Assembly: GCF_024227435.1 (NCBI RefSeq)
Contig: NZ_CP100445.1
Location: forward strand, 1,237,369-1,301,368
Direction: 5' to 3'
Source: Natrinema caseinilyticum
Lineage (GTDB): Archaea; Halobacteriota; Halobacteria; Halobacteriales; Natrialbaceae
DNA length: 64,000 nt
Within the stretch, counting starts at the first letter, position 1; each line of letters begins with the position of its first letter. The position numbers were made by a program, and so were the translations under genes. Under the pieces are notes generated by a model. The model was given only the letters and a program-made list of their open reading frames with translations, was not told the origin of the DNA and did no database searches. Positions 54,194-62,928 of the stretch are shown in pieces.

Positions 54194-54517
54194 TTACCTC
54201 GGTGCGGTCGCGCGATCGGGGTCGTCACCGAAAATCGTCTCGTGGATACCGATGACGAGTCCCGGGACGACGGCCATGAACACGTGTTCCTCGAGCGGGA
54301 TGCCGGCGACGTCGATGCCCGTTCTGAGTTTGATATCGAAGACGCCGACCGAAAGGGTGTAGCGGTCCCAGGCGTAGGCGATCGGGTACAGTGCAACGAT
54401 GGTGACTGCTGCCTTCCGGAGGGCGTTCGCTCGGCCCAGGAGGACGGCGGCGACGGTTCCCCACACGATCTCGGTCACGAGGTACGTGTATCGACCGAAG
54501 ATGCTGATATCGTACAT
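54194..54517 (-). CDS. Half-size lycopene cyclase-domain protein
   Basis: This 107-residue membrane protein has three helices and a lycopene cyclase (CrtYc/CrtYd type) repeat: YPIAYAWDRYTLSVGVFDIK and GIDVAGIPLEEHVFMAVVPG, with the PLEEH motif. Full haloarchaeal cyclases have two such repeats; here only one is encoded and no partner is visible. It may work as a homodimer, or with another half elsewhere. It is transcribed away from the CBS protein gene. Confidence 0.75.
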   Translation of the reverse strand: MYDISIFGRYTYLVTEIVWGTVAAVLLGRANALRKAAVTIVALYPIAYAWDRYTLSVGVFDIKLRTGIDVAGIPLEEHVFMAVVPGLVIGIHETIFGDDPDRATAPR

Positions 54518-54623
54518 CGCGAGTCCGCTTCAACGCCACGGTCAAAAACCCCCCGCCTGGAGCCACCCGGATAAAATGGGCAGTATGTTAAATACCTCGG
54601 CGGCAGTACGTTCGCCCGGAAAG

Positions 54624-55781
54624 ATGAATATCGCTGATATCGCCACCACGGAGTTTATCGAAGTCGACGTCGGCACGCGAATGGGGAAAATTCGATCCAT
54701 GTTCGAAGACGGAAACCCCAAGGGGATCATCGTCACCAACGATGGAGAGTACGAGGGCGTCATCAGCGAGCGGGAGGTCCTCCAGTCTCACGTCGAGGAC
54801 GACGCCAAGGTGGCTGCGCTCACCAAACCCAGCCGAAACGCACCGGCACCGAAGGTCGCCCGTGAGGAGGACGTCCGGGAGACTGCGCGCGTGCTCGTCG
54901 AAAGCAACGCGAAGGTCGCGCCCGTCTTCGAGAACGGCCAGCTCTGGGGTGTCATCACCGACGACGCGATCCTCGAGGCGATCCTCGAAAATCTCGATGC
55001 GCTCACCGTCGAGGACATCTACACGACGGATCCGGTCACCATAGACGAGGACGACGGGATCGGCAAGGCGATCAATCTCCTGCGCGAACACGGCATCTCT
55101 CGACTGCCGGTCATGAACGAGAACGGCTACCTCTCCGGCGTCGTCACGACCCACGACATCGCCGACTTCGTCATCCGGAAGAGCACCTCGACGACGACCG
55201 GCGACCGGGTCGGCGACACACAGCGGATGCTCGACGTTCCCGTCTACGACATTATGACCAGTCCCGTCGAGACGACGACGCTCGACGCCACCGCCAAGGA
55301 GGCCGTCGAAGCGATGCTCACGGACGATTACGCGGGGCTGATGGTCACGCCCGACGACGACGATCGGGTCGTCGACGGCGTCATCACGAAAACGGACGTC
55401 CTCCGGGCGCTGACGTTCACCGAAGAGCAACACATGGACGTCCAGATCACGAACGTCTCGATGCTCGATACGATCACTCGAGAATCGATCGTCCAAAGCG
55501 TCGAGGAAGTCGCGGACAAGTACGCCGATATGCAGGTGATGCACGCCCACGTCCGCTTCCACGAACACGACGAGAAGCTTCGCGGCACGCCGCTGGTCCT
55601 GTGTCAGATCCGCCTGCGGACCAACAAGGGCCAGGTCGCCGGCACCGGCGAGGGGTACGGCGCGGAGAACTCGTTCCGCGTCGCACTGGACAAACTCGAG
55701 CGCAACGTCCTCGAACTCAAAGGCGTCACCAGCGACGAGGAGTACCGCGGACAGCTCCTGCGGAAACTGAACGAACTGTAA
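54624..55781 (+). CDS. Four-CBS protein with a possible ribosome-hibernation tail
   Basis: This 385-residue protein has four CBS domains in tandem (from IATTEFIEVDVGTRMGKIRS, VAALTKPSRNAPAPKVARE, VEDIYTTDPVTIDEDDGI, and VYDIMTSPVETTTLDATAK), which bind adenine nucleotides. Residues 300-385 (MHAHVRFHEHDEKLRGTPLV to YRGQLLRKLNEL) look like a degenerate S30AE/HPF fold, the ribosome-hibernation domain; this is an inference from pattern. ATG 54624 lies about 33 bases after the TATA-like ATGTTAAATAC (54585-54595). Confidence 0.8.
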   Translation: MNIADIATTEFIEVDVGTRMGKIRSMFEDGNPKGIIVTNDGEYEGVISEREVLQSHVEDDAKVAALTKPSRNAPAPKVAREEDVRETARVLVESNAKVAPVFENGQLWGVITDDAILEAILENLDALTVEDIYTTDPVTIDEDDGIGKAINLLREHGISRLPVMNENGYLSGVVTTHDIADFVIRKSTSTTTGDRVGDTQRMLDVPVYDIMTSPVETTTLDATAKEAVEAMLTDDYAGLMVTPDDDDRVVDGVITKTDVLRALTFTEEQHMDVQITNVSMLDTITRESIVQSVEEVADKYADMQVMHAHVRFHEHDEKLRGTPLVLCQIRLRTNKGQVAGTGEGYGAENSFRVALDKLERNVLELKGVTSDEEYRGQLLRKLNEL

Positions 55782-55959
55782 CGCCGCGTTTCGTCCTCGA
55801 GTACCGGGACGGTCCCGTTTTCGGCGGGATGACGGAGTCCTGCGCACCGTCCCGGCGAGACCCACGCGACGGAACCCCCGGTCACGGCCCCGCCGATCCG
55901 CAATCGTCGATCGACGGTTACAAGCCGGTATCAGGGCCATCGGCGGTCGAAACCCGGTA

Positions 55960-56691
55960 TCAGGAGCGGGCCGCCGTGTCATCGCCGTCGAGTCCGGTCT
56001 CGGTGATCCGGAACTGGACCGATTCACCGGCGGGCTTCGATCGGTGTTTTTCGAGCGTTGCACGTCGATTCCCGCCGCGAAAGCGATCGAGGCGGACGAT
56101 CGTCCCGGTCCAGTGTTCCAGCGTGTTTCCGCCGAGCCCCCGTGTGCGATCCGATTCCGGGTCCGCGAAGACCTGGTTCGTCAGAACGACGGCCAGATCG
56201 TGCTTGCGGGCCAGCGAGAGCAGGTGGGTCACCTGCCGCGTGACGCTGCGCAGCGCCTCGCCGTCGTCGCCGTCGGCCGTCCGCTCGAGCCGGTAGAACC
56301 CGGTCGCGCTGTCGAGAACGATCAGATCCGCACGGTCGGCGAACTCCTCGGCGTCGCGGACCGCCTCGGCTTGCTCCTCGAAATCCAGCGCGTCCTCGAT
56401 GACGATTCTCGAGGCGACGGCCTCGACGGTTTCGCCGTCGGGCTCCGCCGACGGCCCGTCGTCGACCGCAGCATCGAGCAGTTGCTGGAAGCGGTCGACC
56501 GAGACGCCCTCCGTGTCGATGTAGACGACGGTGCCGTCGTCGACCGCCGTTCGAACGGCCGCCGACAGCGCGATATTCGTCTTGCCGGCGGCCGGCGGGC
56601 CGTACAACTGCGTGACGGTCCCGCGTTCGAACCCTCCGCCGAGTAACTCGTCGACCGGGCTACAGCCGGTCGGAATCGCCTCGTCTGTCAC
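55960..56691 (-). CDS. radB: DNA repair and recombination protein RadB
   Basis: This 243-residue RecA-fold protein has TGCSPVDELLGGGFERGTVT, Walker A GPPAAGKTN, IDTEGVSVDRFQQLLD, Walker B ADLIVLDSAT and VVLTNQVFADPESDRTRGLG. It lacks the N-terminal helix-hairpin-helix domain of RadA, as RadB does. RadB assists RadA in homologous recombination. The start is GTG 56691 (VTDEAIPTG), which matches the family; upstream codons are arginine-rich. Confidence 0.93.
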   Translation of the reverse strand: MTDEAIPTGCSPVDELLGGGFERGTVTQLYGPPAAGKTNIALSAAVRTAVDDGTVVYIDTEGVSVDRFQQLLDAAVDDGPSAEPDGETVEAVASRIVIEDALDFEEQAEAVRDAEEFADRADLIVLDSATGFYRLERTADGDDGEALRSVTRQVTHLLSLARKHDLAVVLTNQVFADPESDRTRGLGGNTLEHWTGTIVRLDRFRGGNRRATLEKHRSKPAGESVQFRITETGLDGDDTAARS

Positions 56692-56877
56692 GGTTCGAGT
56701 TGGCAGGGAACGCGCAAAAAGGCCCCGGAACGGCTGCGGGCGAGTGCGCCGTCGTTCTTCTCGAGTACGGACGATAGTACCATCCGTTTCCGTTTCCGAA
56801 TCGATTGACGACGATTTTTTCGCACCCGTCCGTGAACCGCGATAACTCTTATCATTGGCTGGCGTGTTCCGACCGAT

Positions 56878-57099
56878 ATGTCTGCGAGCCAGCCAAAATT
56901 GAAGGGGATCCTGTTCGACCTGCTCACCACCGTTCAACTGGTCCTGGGTGTGTTGCTCCCCATCGCTTTTATCGGATGGGTGTACATGATTCTCGACACC
57001 TACTGTAGCCCGGATCCGGTCCGGTTGTTCCCGCTCGTCCCGCTGGTCCTGATCGGAGGAATCGTCCTCACCTTCCTCCTCGGAACCCCGTACGACTAG
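56878..57099 (+). CDS. Small two-helix membrane protein
   Basis: This encodes 73 residues: a short cytoplasmic start MSASQPKLKGILFDLLT, two hydrophobic helices (TVQLVLGVLLPIAFIGWVYM and LVPLVLIGGIVLTFLLG), and a loop with one cysteine. The function is unknown. A CTCTTATC near 56845-56852 lies about 28 bases before the ATG. Confidence 0.7.
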   Translation: MSASQPKLKGILFDLLTTVQLVLGVLLPIAFIGWVYMILDTYCSPDPVRLFPLVPLVLIGGIVLTFLLGTPYD

Positions 57100-57297
57100 T
57101 CGTTCGGTCCATTTCCGTCCCTTCGAGCGGCGGCGATTTACGCCCGTTCGATCCTCGTGCGTCTGCGGATCGCGCCATTGCACACCCGACAGGACCCGAT
57201 TCATTCCTGCGCGAACCCTGCTGATCCGCCGGTACCCGTCGGTCGTCGTGCGGTTCGAAACCGGTCGCGAAACGGGTACGCGTTGCAGGATGTGCGC

Positions 57298-58125
57298 TCA
57301 CTCCTCGAGCGGATCGTAGACGTTTTCTTCGGCGGGGAACGCGCCGTCGTCGACCTCGGAAACGTACGTCTCGACGGCGTCACTGATTATCGAGTCGAGG
57401 TCGGCGTACTGCTTCGAGAGGGTGAACGATTCGCCGCCGAGTCCCAGCATGTCGGTGATGACGAGCACCTGCCCGTCGACGTATCGCCCGGCGCCGATAC
57501 CGATGGTCGGAACGTCCACCGCCTCGGTGACCGCCTTGCCGGTTTCCTCCGTCACCGTCTCGAGAACGACCGCGAACGCGCCGGCGGCCTCGAGACGCTC
57601 GGCGGTTTCGACGAGCGCGTCCACGGCCGCGGAACTCGAGTGATTCCGCCCCTGAATGTACCCGCCACCGATCTGGTTCATCCGCTGTGGCGTCAGCCCG
57701 ACGTGTCCTTGCACGGGAATCCCGAGTTCGGTCAACCGGTCGATGATCTCGATCGTCGTCTCGCCGTGGGGTGCCGTCTCGAGTTTGACCGCGTCGGCGC
57801 CCGCCTCCTTCAGAAACCGTACCGCGTTGTCCACCGAGGTTTCCATCGACTGGCCGTAACTCCCGAACGGCATGTCGGCGACGACCATCGCGTCCTCCAC
57901 CGCGCGGTCGACCGCCGCAGTGTTCGACAGCGCCTCGTCCATCGTGACCGGAATCGTATCGTCGTACCCCAGGTGATTATCGCCGGCCGTGTCGCCGACG
58001 AGAATCATATCGACACCGCCGCGATCGACCTGACGGGCGATCGGCGCGTCGTACGCGGTCAGCATCGAAAGCGGCTCCCCGTCGCGATATTTCTCGTGGA
58101 GTTCGGGAATGGTATTGCGTGCCAT
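57298..58125 (-). CDS. panB: Ketopantoate hydroxymethyltransferase
   Basis: This 275-residue TIM-barrel enzyme makes ketopantoate from 2-oxoisovalerate and methylene-tetrahydrofolate in the path to coenzyme A. The motifs are LSMLTAYDAPIARQVDRGGV, MILVGDTAGDNHLGYDDTIP, VVADMPFGSYGQS, DAVKLETAP, VQGHVGLTPQRMNQIGG, AVVLETVTEE and GIGAGRYVDGQVLVITDMLG. It is transcribed alone. ATG 58125 gives the standard start MARNTIPELH. Confidence 0.94.
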   Translation of the reverse strand: MARNTIPELHEKYRDGEPLSMLTAYDAPIARQVDRGGVDMILVGDTAGDNHLGYDDTIPVTMDEALSNTAAVDRAVEDAMVVADMPFGSYGQSMETSVDNAVRFLKEAGADAVKLETAPHGETTIEIIDRLTELGIPVQGHVGLTPQRMNQIGGGYIQGRNHSSSAAVDALVETAERLEAAGAFAVVLETVTEETGKAVTEAVDVPTIGIGAGRYVDGQVLVITDMLGLGGESFTLSKQYADLDSIISDAVETYVSEVDDGAFPAEENVYDPLEE

Positions 58126-58302
58126 GCGTAGATGCCGGGGCCGGGACCAATTCAAAGTGATGAAACGACTCACCGTCTCGGTGAGAGACTGACGGGTACC
58201 GGGCCTCGATCGGCACGATCCGACCGATCGAGGCGTGACGAACTCCGAGGATCGAAACGGCGTTCGCGTACGTTTATTCGTCGCCAGGGCGAAGCTCGTA
58301 CC

Positions 58303-59082
58303 GTGATCGTCGTCGCCACGTCCGATTTCGAAGTGTACCACGGCGTCGTCAACGAGCTCCGCGACCGCGGGACGGCGTTTACGACCGTCGAGCCGGACGA
58401 GGAACTGCCCGAACGGACGACCGTCGTCGTCACCGGAACCGACGACGCCGACTCCTTCCCAGGCGTGACGACGATCGTCGCGGATCCCGACGACCCCCGA
58501 CGCGCGGTCGATCAAGCCATGGCGACGATTCGTGGCGGCGGTGGCCGAACGATCATCGGCGTCGATCCGGGTCAGAAACCCGGGATCGCCGTTCTCTCCG
58601 GCGAGACGATCGTCGCCGCCTTCCAGGTCCCCCTCGGCGATGCGGTCGACGTCGTCCAGCGCGAAGTCGCCGAAGCGCCATCTCCGGTCGTCCGGATCGG
58701 CGACGGCTCCCGCCTCGAGGGCGCGAGACTGATCACCGACCTCGGGGACGTTCGGGTCGAACTCGTCGACGAAACGGGGACGACACCCTACCTCGGTACC
58801 GGATCGCGCGGGATGGGCGACGTGTTAGCCGCGGTCAACATCGCCCACCGGGAGGGCGAGGTCGTCGACGCGCGCGAGATAGAGCCGACGGAGGGGGAGA
58901 TTCAGGTCATCAAAGATCGGTCCCGCGAACAGAGCGACGGGAATCGGGCAATCGACGACGTTCTGGCCCGCCGGGTCGCTACCGGCGAGTTGAGCATCGA
59001 CGAAGCGCTCGTCGAGCACCGTGACGACGGCACCGGCTCGCCGTCCGAGTCGACCGACATGGACGATTCCGGCGAGTCGTAG
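58303..59082 (+). CDS. Conserved archaeal protein with RNase H/RuvC-like fold
   Basis: This 259-residue protein has an N-terminal Rossmann-like part (VIVVATSDFEVYHGVVNELR) and a domain beginning TIIGVDPGQKPGIAVLSGET, where DPG-x-KPG-x-A is the first strand of a RuvC/RNase H fold. A later DVLAAVNIAHREG may supply acidic residues. It is annotated in relatives as a hypothetical or predicted nuclease; activity is unproven. GTG 58303 follows ACGTTTATTC (58269-58278), a TATA box at the proper distance. It is divergent from panB. Confidence 0.75.
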   Translation: MIVVATSDFEVYHGVVNELRDRGTAFTTVEPDEELPERTTVVVTGTDDADSFPGVTTIVADPDDPRRAVDQAMATIRGGGGRTIIGVDPGQKPGIAVLSGETIVAAFQVPLGDAVDVVQREVAEAPSPVVRIGDGSRLEGARLITDLGDVRVELVDETGTTPYLGTGSRGMGDVLAAVNIAHREGEVVDAREIEPTEGEIQVIKDRSREQSDGNRAIDDVLARRVATGELSIDEALVEHRDDGTGSPSESTDMDDSGES

Positions 59083-59325
59083 TCGTCTCGAGTGCCATCC
59101 CGGTCGCCGACGCCGAAGCGGACGCCGCCGGCCGCGAGTCGATGTACTGGATACGGCGGCGATTTCGGCTCCGCAAACCAGAGTCGAGTGACAGCGTCGT
59201 CACCGCCACCGGGGCTCGGGGGACAACACACCGAGATGTGCCGCTCTCGAGGGGAACGGGGAATCGAAAAAGAAACGGAAACCGTCGGTCACGTCGGTCG
59301 AAAATCGACCGTGTGACGAATCGGG

Positions 59326-60882
59326 TTACGCGCCAACCCAGGCGTTCGTCGCTGAGACGGACGTGAACTGCACGTTCTCGTTCTCCTGCAGAGTCACCTG
59401 CGAGCTACTCGCACTCCCGCCGTCTTCCGCGACTGCGACGGAGGTGTGTTGCTCGTTGACGTTCTGCTGGGTGATGAACTGGGCCTGTTGGATCGCGGCA
59501 CTGGCCTGCTGATCGACGTCGTTCGTCTGCATCGCCTCGGACGCGTAGTCGTACGACATACCGGGGTTCTCCATCCCCGAGTTGCCGTCGACGGTCACCG
59601 TCGTACTCGAGGTTCGGGTAACGTCGTCGGAGACGTAGCCCGGACTCGCGTAGACGTTGAGCGCGGTGGCGTATGCGACCTGCGCGTTGTAGTTCGTCTG
59701 GTACGCGAGTTGGACAGCGGTGGCTTCGCTATCGTTCTGTGCGATGGCCAGGGCGCTGTTCTGCAGGTTGACGTTCAGCTGTTCGACGCCCTGCTCCTGG
59801 GCCACGCCGGCGGTCGCGGTCTGCTCGATGCCGTCTTTCTTGTCCTTCTTGTCCGGTTGGGTCGGCTCGACATTCTGCGAGAGGATCTCGCCGCTGACGT
59901 CGCCCGCGGTCGCGACGCTCATGCCGGGACTGGACGCCAGGAGGTTCGACGCGCTGGCGCTGGCGATTTGTTCGTTGAGGTTGCTCTGGTCGGTGAACTG
60001 AATCGCCGTGGCGGTGCTTCCCTCGCCGACCGCGATGGCGACGGCACCGTCCTGCTCGTTGATGTTCGCCTGTTCGACGTCCTGTTGCTGCGTGACCGTC
60101 GCCTCGGCGCTCTGGCTGGCGGACGAGTAATCGCCCGACTTGTCCTTCTTGTGACCGAATTCACCGTCACCGAGGTAGACGTTGGACGCGTTCGCGTGCC
60201 CTTCCTGCAAGTTCTCGTTGCGCTGGTAGGACTGCTGGAGCGCGGTCGCCTCGCTGTCGTCGACCGCGAGGGCGAAGGCGGTACTCTGGTTGTTGTAGTT
60301 CGCCTGCGCGACCTCTTGGGACTGCGCGACGGAGGCGATGGCTTCCTGCGTGATCGTCTCCTTATCTCCCTTCTTGTCCTTGACCGCCCAGCCGTCGAAC
60401 TGCTGGTCGCCGCCGTCACCGATGATGATGTTGACGTTCCCAACGTTCTCGAACTGGGTCTGGGCGCTTCGAACGTCGATGTTCTCGGCCGTGACCTCGC
60501 CGTTCTGTACGTTGTCGTTGTACTGGTTCGACTCCTGAATCGCGGTCGCGTCACCGCCGTCGATCGAAATCGACACCGCGGAGCCCTGTTCGTTGATGTT
60601 GACCTGATCGACGTCCTGGTACTGGATGACTTCGGACGCGGAGTCAGCCGTATCGCCCGCGTGCTGGTCGACGTACTCCTCGAGCGACATGTCGCCGAGG
60701 TCCGCGCCGAAGACCAGATACAGTTCTTCGCCGTCGTTGAGCGCGTGTACCGTTCCGTTCTCGAGATCGCCGTCGCCACCTGCGGTAGCTGCCGGAACGC
60801 CGGCACCTATCATGGCAAAGGCGACCATACAGGTCATAATGAGTGTCGTAGTTCGTGACCGTCTCGTCGTGTCGTTTGTCAT
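59326..60882 (-). CDS. Secreted protein with five curlin-like repeats
   Basis: This 518-residue protein has a Sec signal peptide (TTTLIMTCMVAFAMIGAGVP, cleavage near ATAGG). Residues 40-80 form a small domain (NGTVHALNDGEELYLVFGAD), followed by five repeats at about 83-137, 181-236, 259-315, 357-412 and 460-514. Each repeat has the form QxQxVxQxNxNxQ, then AxAxxxxxxATAxQ, then QxNxNxQ, for example QEVAQANYNNQSTAFALAVD. The linkers hold lysine clusters (KDKKGDK, HKKDK, DKKDKKD). The alternation fits a beta-helix or amyloid-like fibre. It lies beside two related secreted proteins. There is no anchor or sorting motif. Confidence 0.82.
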   Translation of the reverse strand: MTNDTTRRSRTTTLIMTCMVAFAMIGAGVPAATAGGDGDLENGTVHALNDGEELYLVFGADLGDMSLEEYVDQHAGDTADSASEVIQYQDVDQVNINEQGSAVSISIDGGDATAIQESNQYNDNVQNGEVTAENIDVRSAQTQFENVGNVNIIIGDGGDQQFDGWAVKDKKGDKETITQEAIASVAQSQEVAQANYNNQSTAFALAVDDSEATALQQSYQRNENLQEGHANASNVYLGDGEFGHKKDKSGDYSSASQSAEATVTQQQDVEQANINEQDGAVAIAVGEGSTATAIQFTDQSNLNEQIASASASNLLASSPGMSVATAGDVSGEILSQNVEPTQPDKKDKKDGIEQTATAGVAQEQGVEQLNVNLQNSALAIAQNDSEATAVQLAYQTNYNAQVAYATALNVYASPGYVSDDVTRTSSTTVTVDGNSGMENPGMSYDYASEAMQTNDVDQQASAAIQQAQFITQQNVNEQHTSVAVAEDGGSASSSQVTLQENENVQFTSVSATNAWVGA

Positions 60883-61567
60883 TGATCGCGTGATTTGTGT
60901 CGTGATGGTCTTTCGTTTCTCAATCTATACGACGCAAACCATCGTATCCGTATGAGTGACTTTGTTATCGACAGGTTGGATCCCGTATGCGACGGCCTAT
61001 TGATCCGAAGGGCGCTGCTTATGCGGAGAAATCGTCGCCTTCGGTCGGCTCGCGACCGGCGTTGCCGTATCGATTTCCTCGGTCGGTTTCACGCGGAACT
61101 GCGCAATTGCGAGGCGAAAACGCGACGTTCCGGACCCAGATCGGCCCACTCCGAGGACCGTTTCGAAAATGGAATCAGCGCGTTTCTGTTCAGTCGACGC
61201 CTGTCGCGTAGCATACATCGAATATTTCGGGGACGGCACGGGCGGATCGGCCGATGAAACTGCCGGCGACACGTACGATAGGGTCGTCGTTTCGACGACA
61301 AGTTTCCGACTACCGATGATGAACGGTCCGGTGGTGTCCATTAGCGGTCTTGTAGGCCGGTCTAATACCGTGTTCGTCCTGAAACCATATTTTGGGTTCA
61401 AATGGTCGTCTCTCGACAGCGACGACTGGGCACCGCGCCACAGCAGGGCCCGGGAGACGAGCGAACCCGCGTGATGAGTGACTGCGCCGTCACTCGGGGT
61501 GCGCCCTCTCCGATGGCAGATTCCCCTGTACGTGGTCGGTACGCGCACTGCCCGACACTACCTAACA
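60883..61567. other. Divergent region between the curlin-like genes
   Basis: A TATA-like GTATAGATT on the minus strand (60922-60930) serves the leftward gene. Bases 61380-61400 (CCATATTTTGGGTTC) are AT-rich. A weak rightward frame, 61169-61474 (MESARFCSVDACRVAYIEYF), has near-normal composition, but no features support it. Confidence 0.45.
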
Positions 61568-61927
61568 ATGAAACGCACGATCACAACTCTGCTGGCGGTC
61601 GCATTGATCGGGAGCCTGTGCATCGCGGGCTTCGCAGGATCGGTCTCCGCATCCGCTGTAGATGATGACGGCGGAGACGAAGTCAATCAGGGCGCTATCG
61701 CGATAGTCGAGCAGGATCAGGACGTTAGTCAGAACAACGTCAACGTACAAGAAGATGCGATAGCAGTCGCCGTCGGCGTCGGCAGCGGTGATGTCGAGGC
61801 GGAGGCGGAACAGGAGAACGAGCAATCGAACGCCAACGCGCAGATCGGTGAGGCCGAGGCCGAAAACGAGATCGAAGACAGCTTCAACGACGATAGCTAC
61901 AACGAAATTCCGTGGCTCTTGAGGTAG
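61568..61927 (+). CDS. Small secreted protein with one curlin-like repeat
   Basis: This 119-residue protein has a Sec signal peptide (MKRTITTLLAVALIGSLCIA, cleavage near SVSA). The mature part holds one repeat (EQDQDVSQNNVNVQEDAIAV, then AEQENEQSNANAQIG), followed by an acidic stretch and the end NEIPWLLR. The signal peptide resembles that of the protein encoded at 62929. It may be a minor or nucleating subunit of the same assembly. ATG 61568 begins the signal peptide. Confidence 0.8.
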   Translation: MKRTITTLLAVALIGSLCIAGFAGSVSASAVDDDGGDEVNQGAIAIVEQDQDVSQNNVNVQEDAIAVAVGVGSGDVEAEAEQENEQSNANAQIGEAEAENEIEDSFNDDSYNEIPWLLR

Positions 61928-62928
61928 CACAACCGAAGTGACTTCCTCCGATTTTTCGCGCGACTTGCAGCCGTACTCGGATGTCCAGCGACCGCGAGCG
62001 ACGGTCGAAAAATCGGTCCCAGTTACCTCGAATCGATAGCGTAAGACCGCTAAACTGCGTTTTGCGTCCGCTCGATCCGTCACACCGACGTGTAAGGGCG
62101 GTAACCAAACACCGAGAGGTCGACACGCTCGTCTCGAGAGGATCATCACGCGGCGGCGCGCGATCGAAGACAGACTCCCGACGGCGGACGACCGTCCATC
62201 TTCGGTTCGAGAACGACGGCTCGAACTGCGATCCGCACTCGACGCTTCGACGTCCTCGCAGTCGCACCCCCCAACCGACCCTCGTCGACGCTCGCGGCCG
62301 TGACGCAAATTTCGTAGCCCTCGCCGCCGATCTCGAGGCCCGAGGTCGGGGACCCCCAATTCGCGCGGCCGTCGCGCTTGCAACCAAGGGAGTCGAACTA
62401 CCTGCGGTTCGCATCGTCTCCGAGACGTGACAGAGTCGAGACTTCCCTTCCGACGCGGGAAGGTTGAACCCAGACGTCGGGCGACCCAACGGAACTCGAT
62501 GCCGATACGTCGGTGACTTCCCTGTAGCAATCGAATAGACGGTATCAACGTCATCATACGTCGATGCCGGGAATTCTAGGAGGAGATAGCAGTGTGTAAT
62601 CCGTACTGAAGGAGAACCGTAGAACTGATATCCATATTATACTTCCGTTCCAGATTTCGCGATTAATGTCATCATTTCGTAATTCAATACAGTAATCGAT
62701 ATCGTCCGTTGTAGCGCGCGAATATCCCTCTGAACGGTATTTGGCCTTCATATGGGCGGCTGAGGACGATTTCGACTGGGAGATGCGCCACAGTGATATG
62801 GGTGCTCGTGGTGACACGGGTTGCAACTGGCACGATAGTTTGCGCCGATCCGTGTCCGATCGGTTAGCGTCGAATTCCCATAGTGTACGTGTGCGCAGAC
62901 CCGGAAAACACAGAGATCTACCCAAACT
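61928..62928. other. Kilobase gap between two secreted-protein genes
   Basis: No convincing gene. Bases 61980-62520 are GC-rich but give arginine-rich frames only. Bases 62570-62760 are AT-rich; a minus-strand frame ending at 62554 (MKAKYRSEGYSRATTDDIDY onward) has plausible composition but no recognisable features. Confidence 0.45.

Noticed and set aside
61169-61474. Possible 101-residue gene between the curlin-like genes
   Set aside because: Composition is tolerable, but there is no signal peptide, conserved motif or clear promoter at its start, and strand evidence is equal on the other side.
62381-62420. tRNA-like GGGAGTCGAACTACC
   Set aside because: It resembles a T arm, but the stem does not pair (GGTAG with CTCCC) and no acceptor or anticodon arm can be drawn.
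62554-62925. Minus-strand frame in the AT-rich part of the 62-kb gap
   Set aside because: It has a plausible composition in its second half only, no recognisable motif, and its start overlaps the promoter of the rightward secreted-protein gene.
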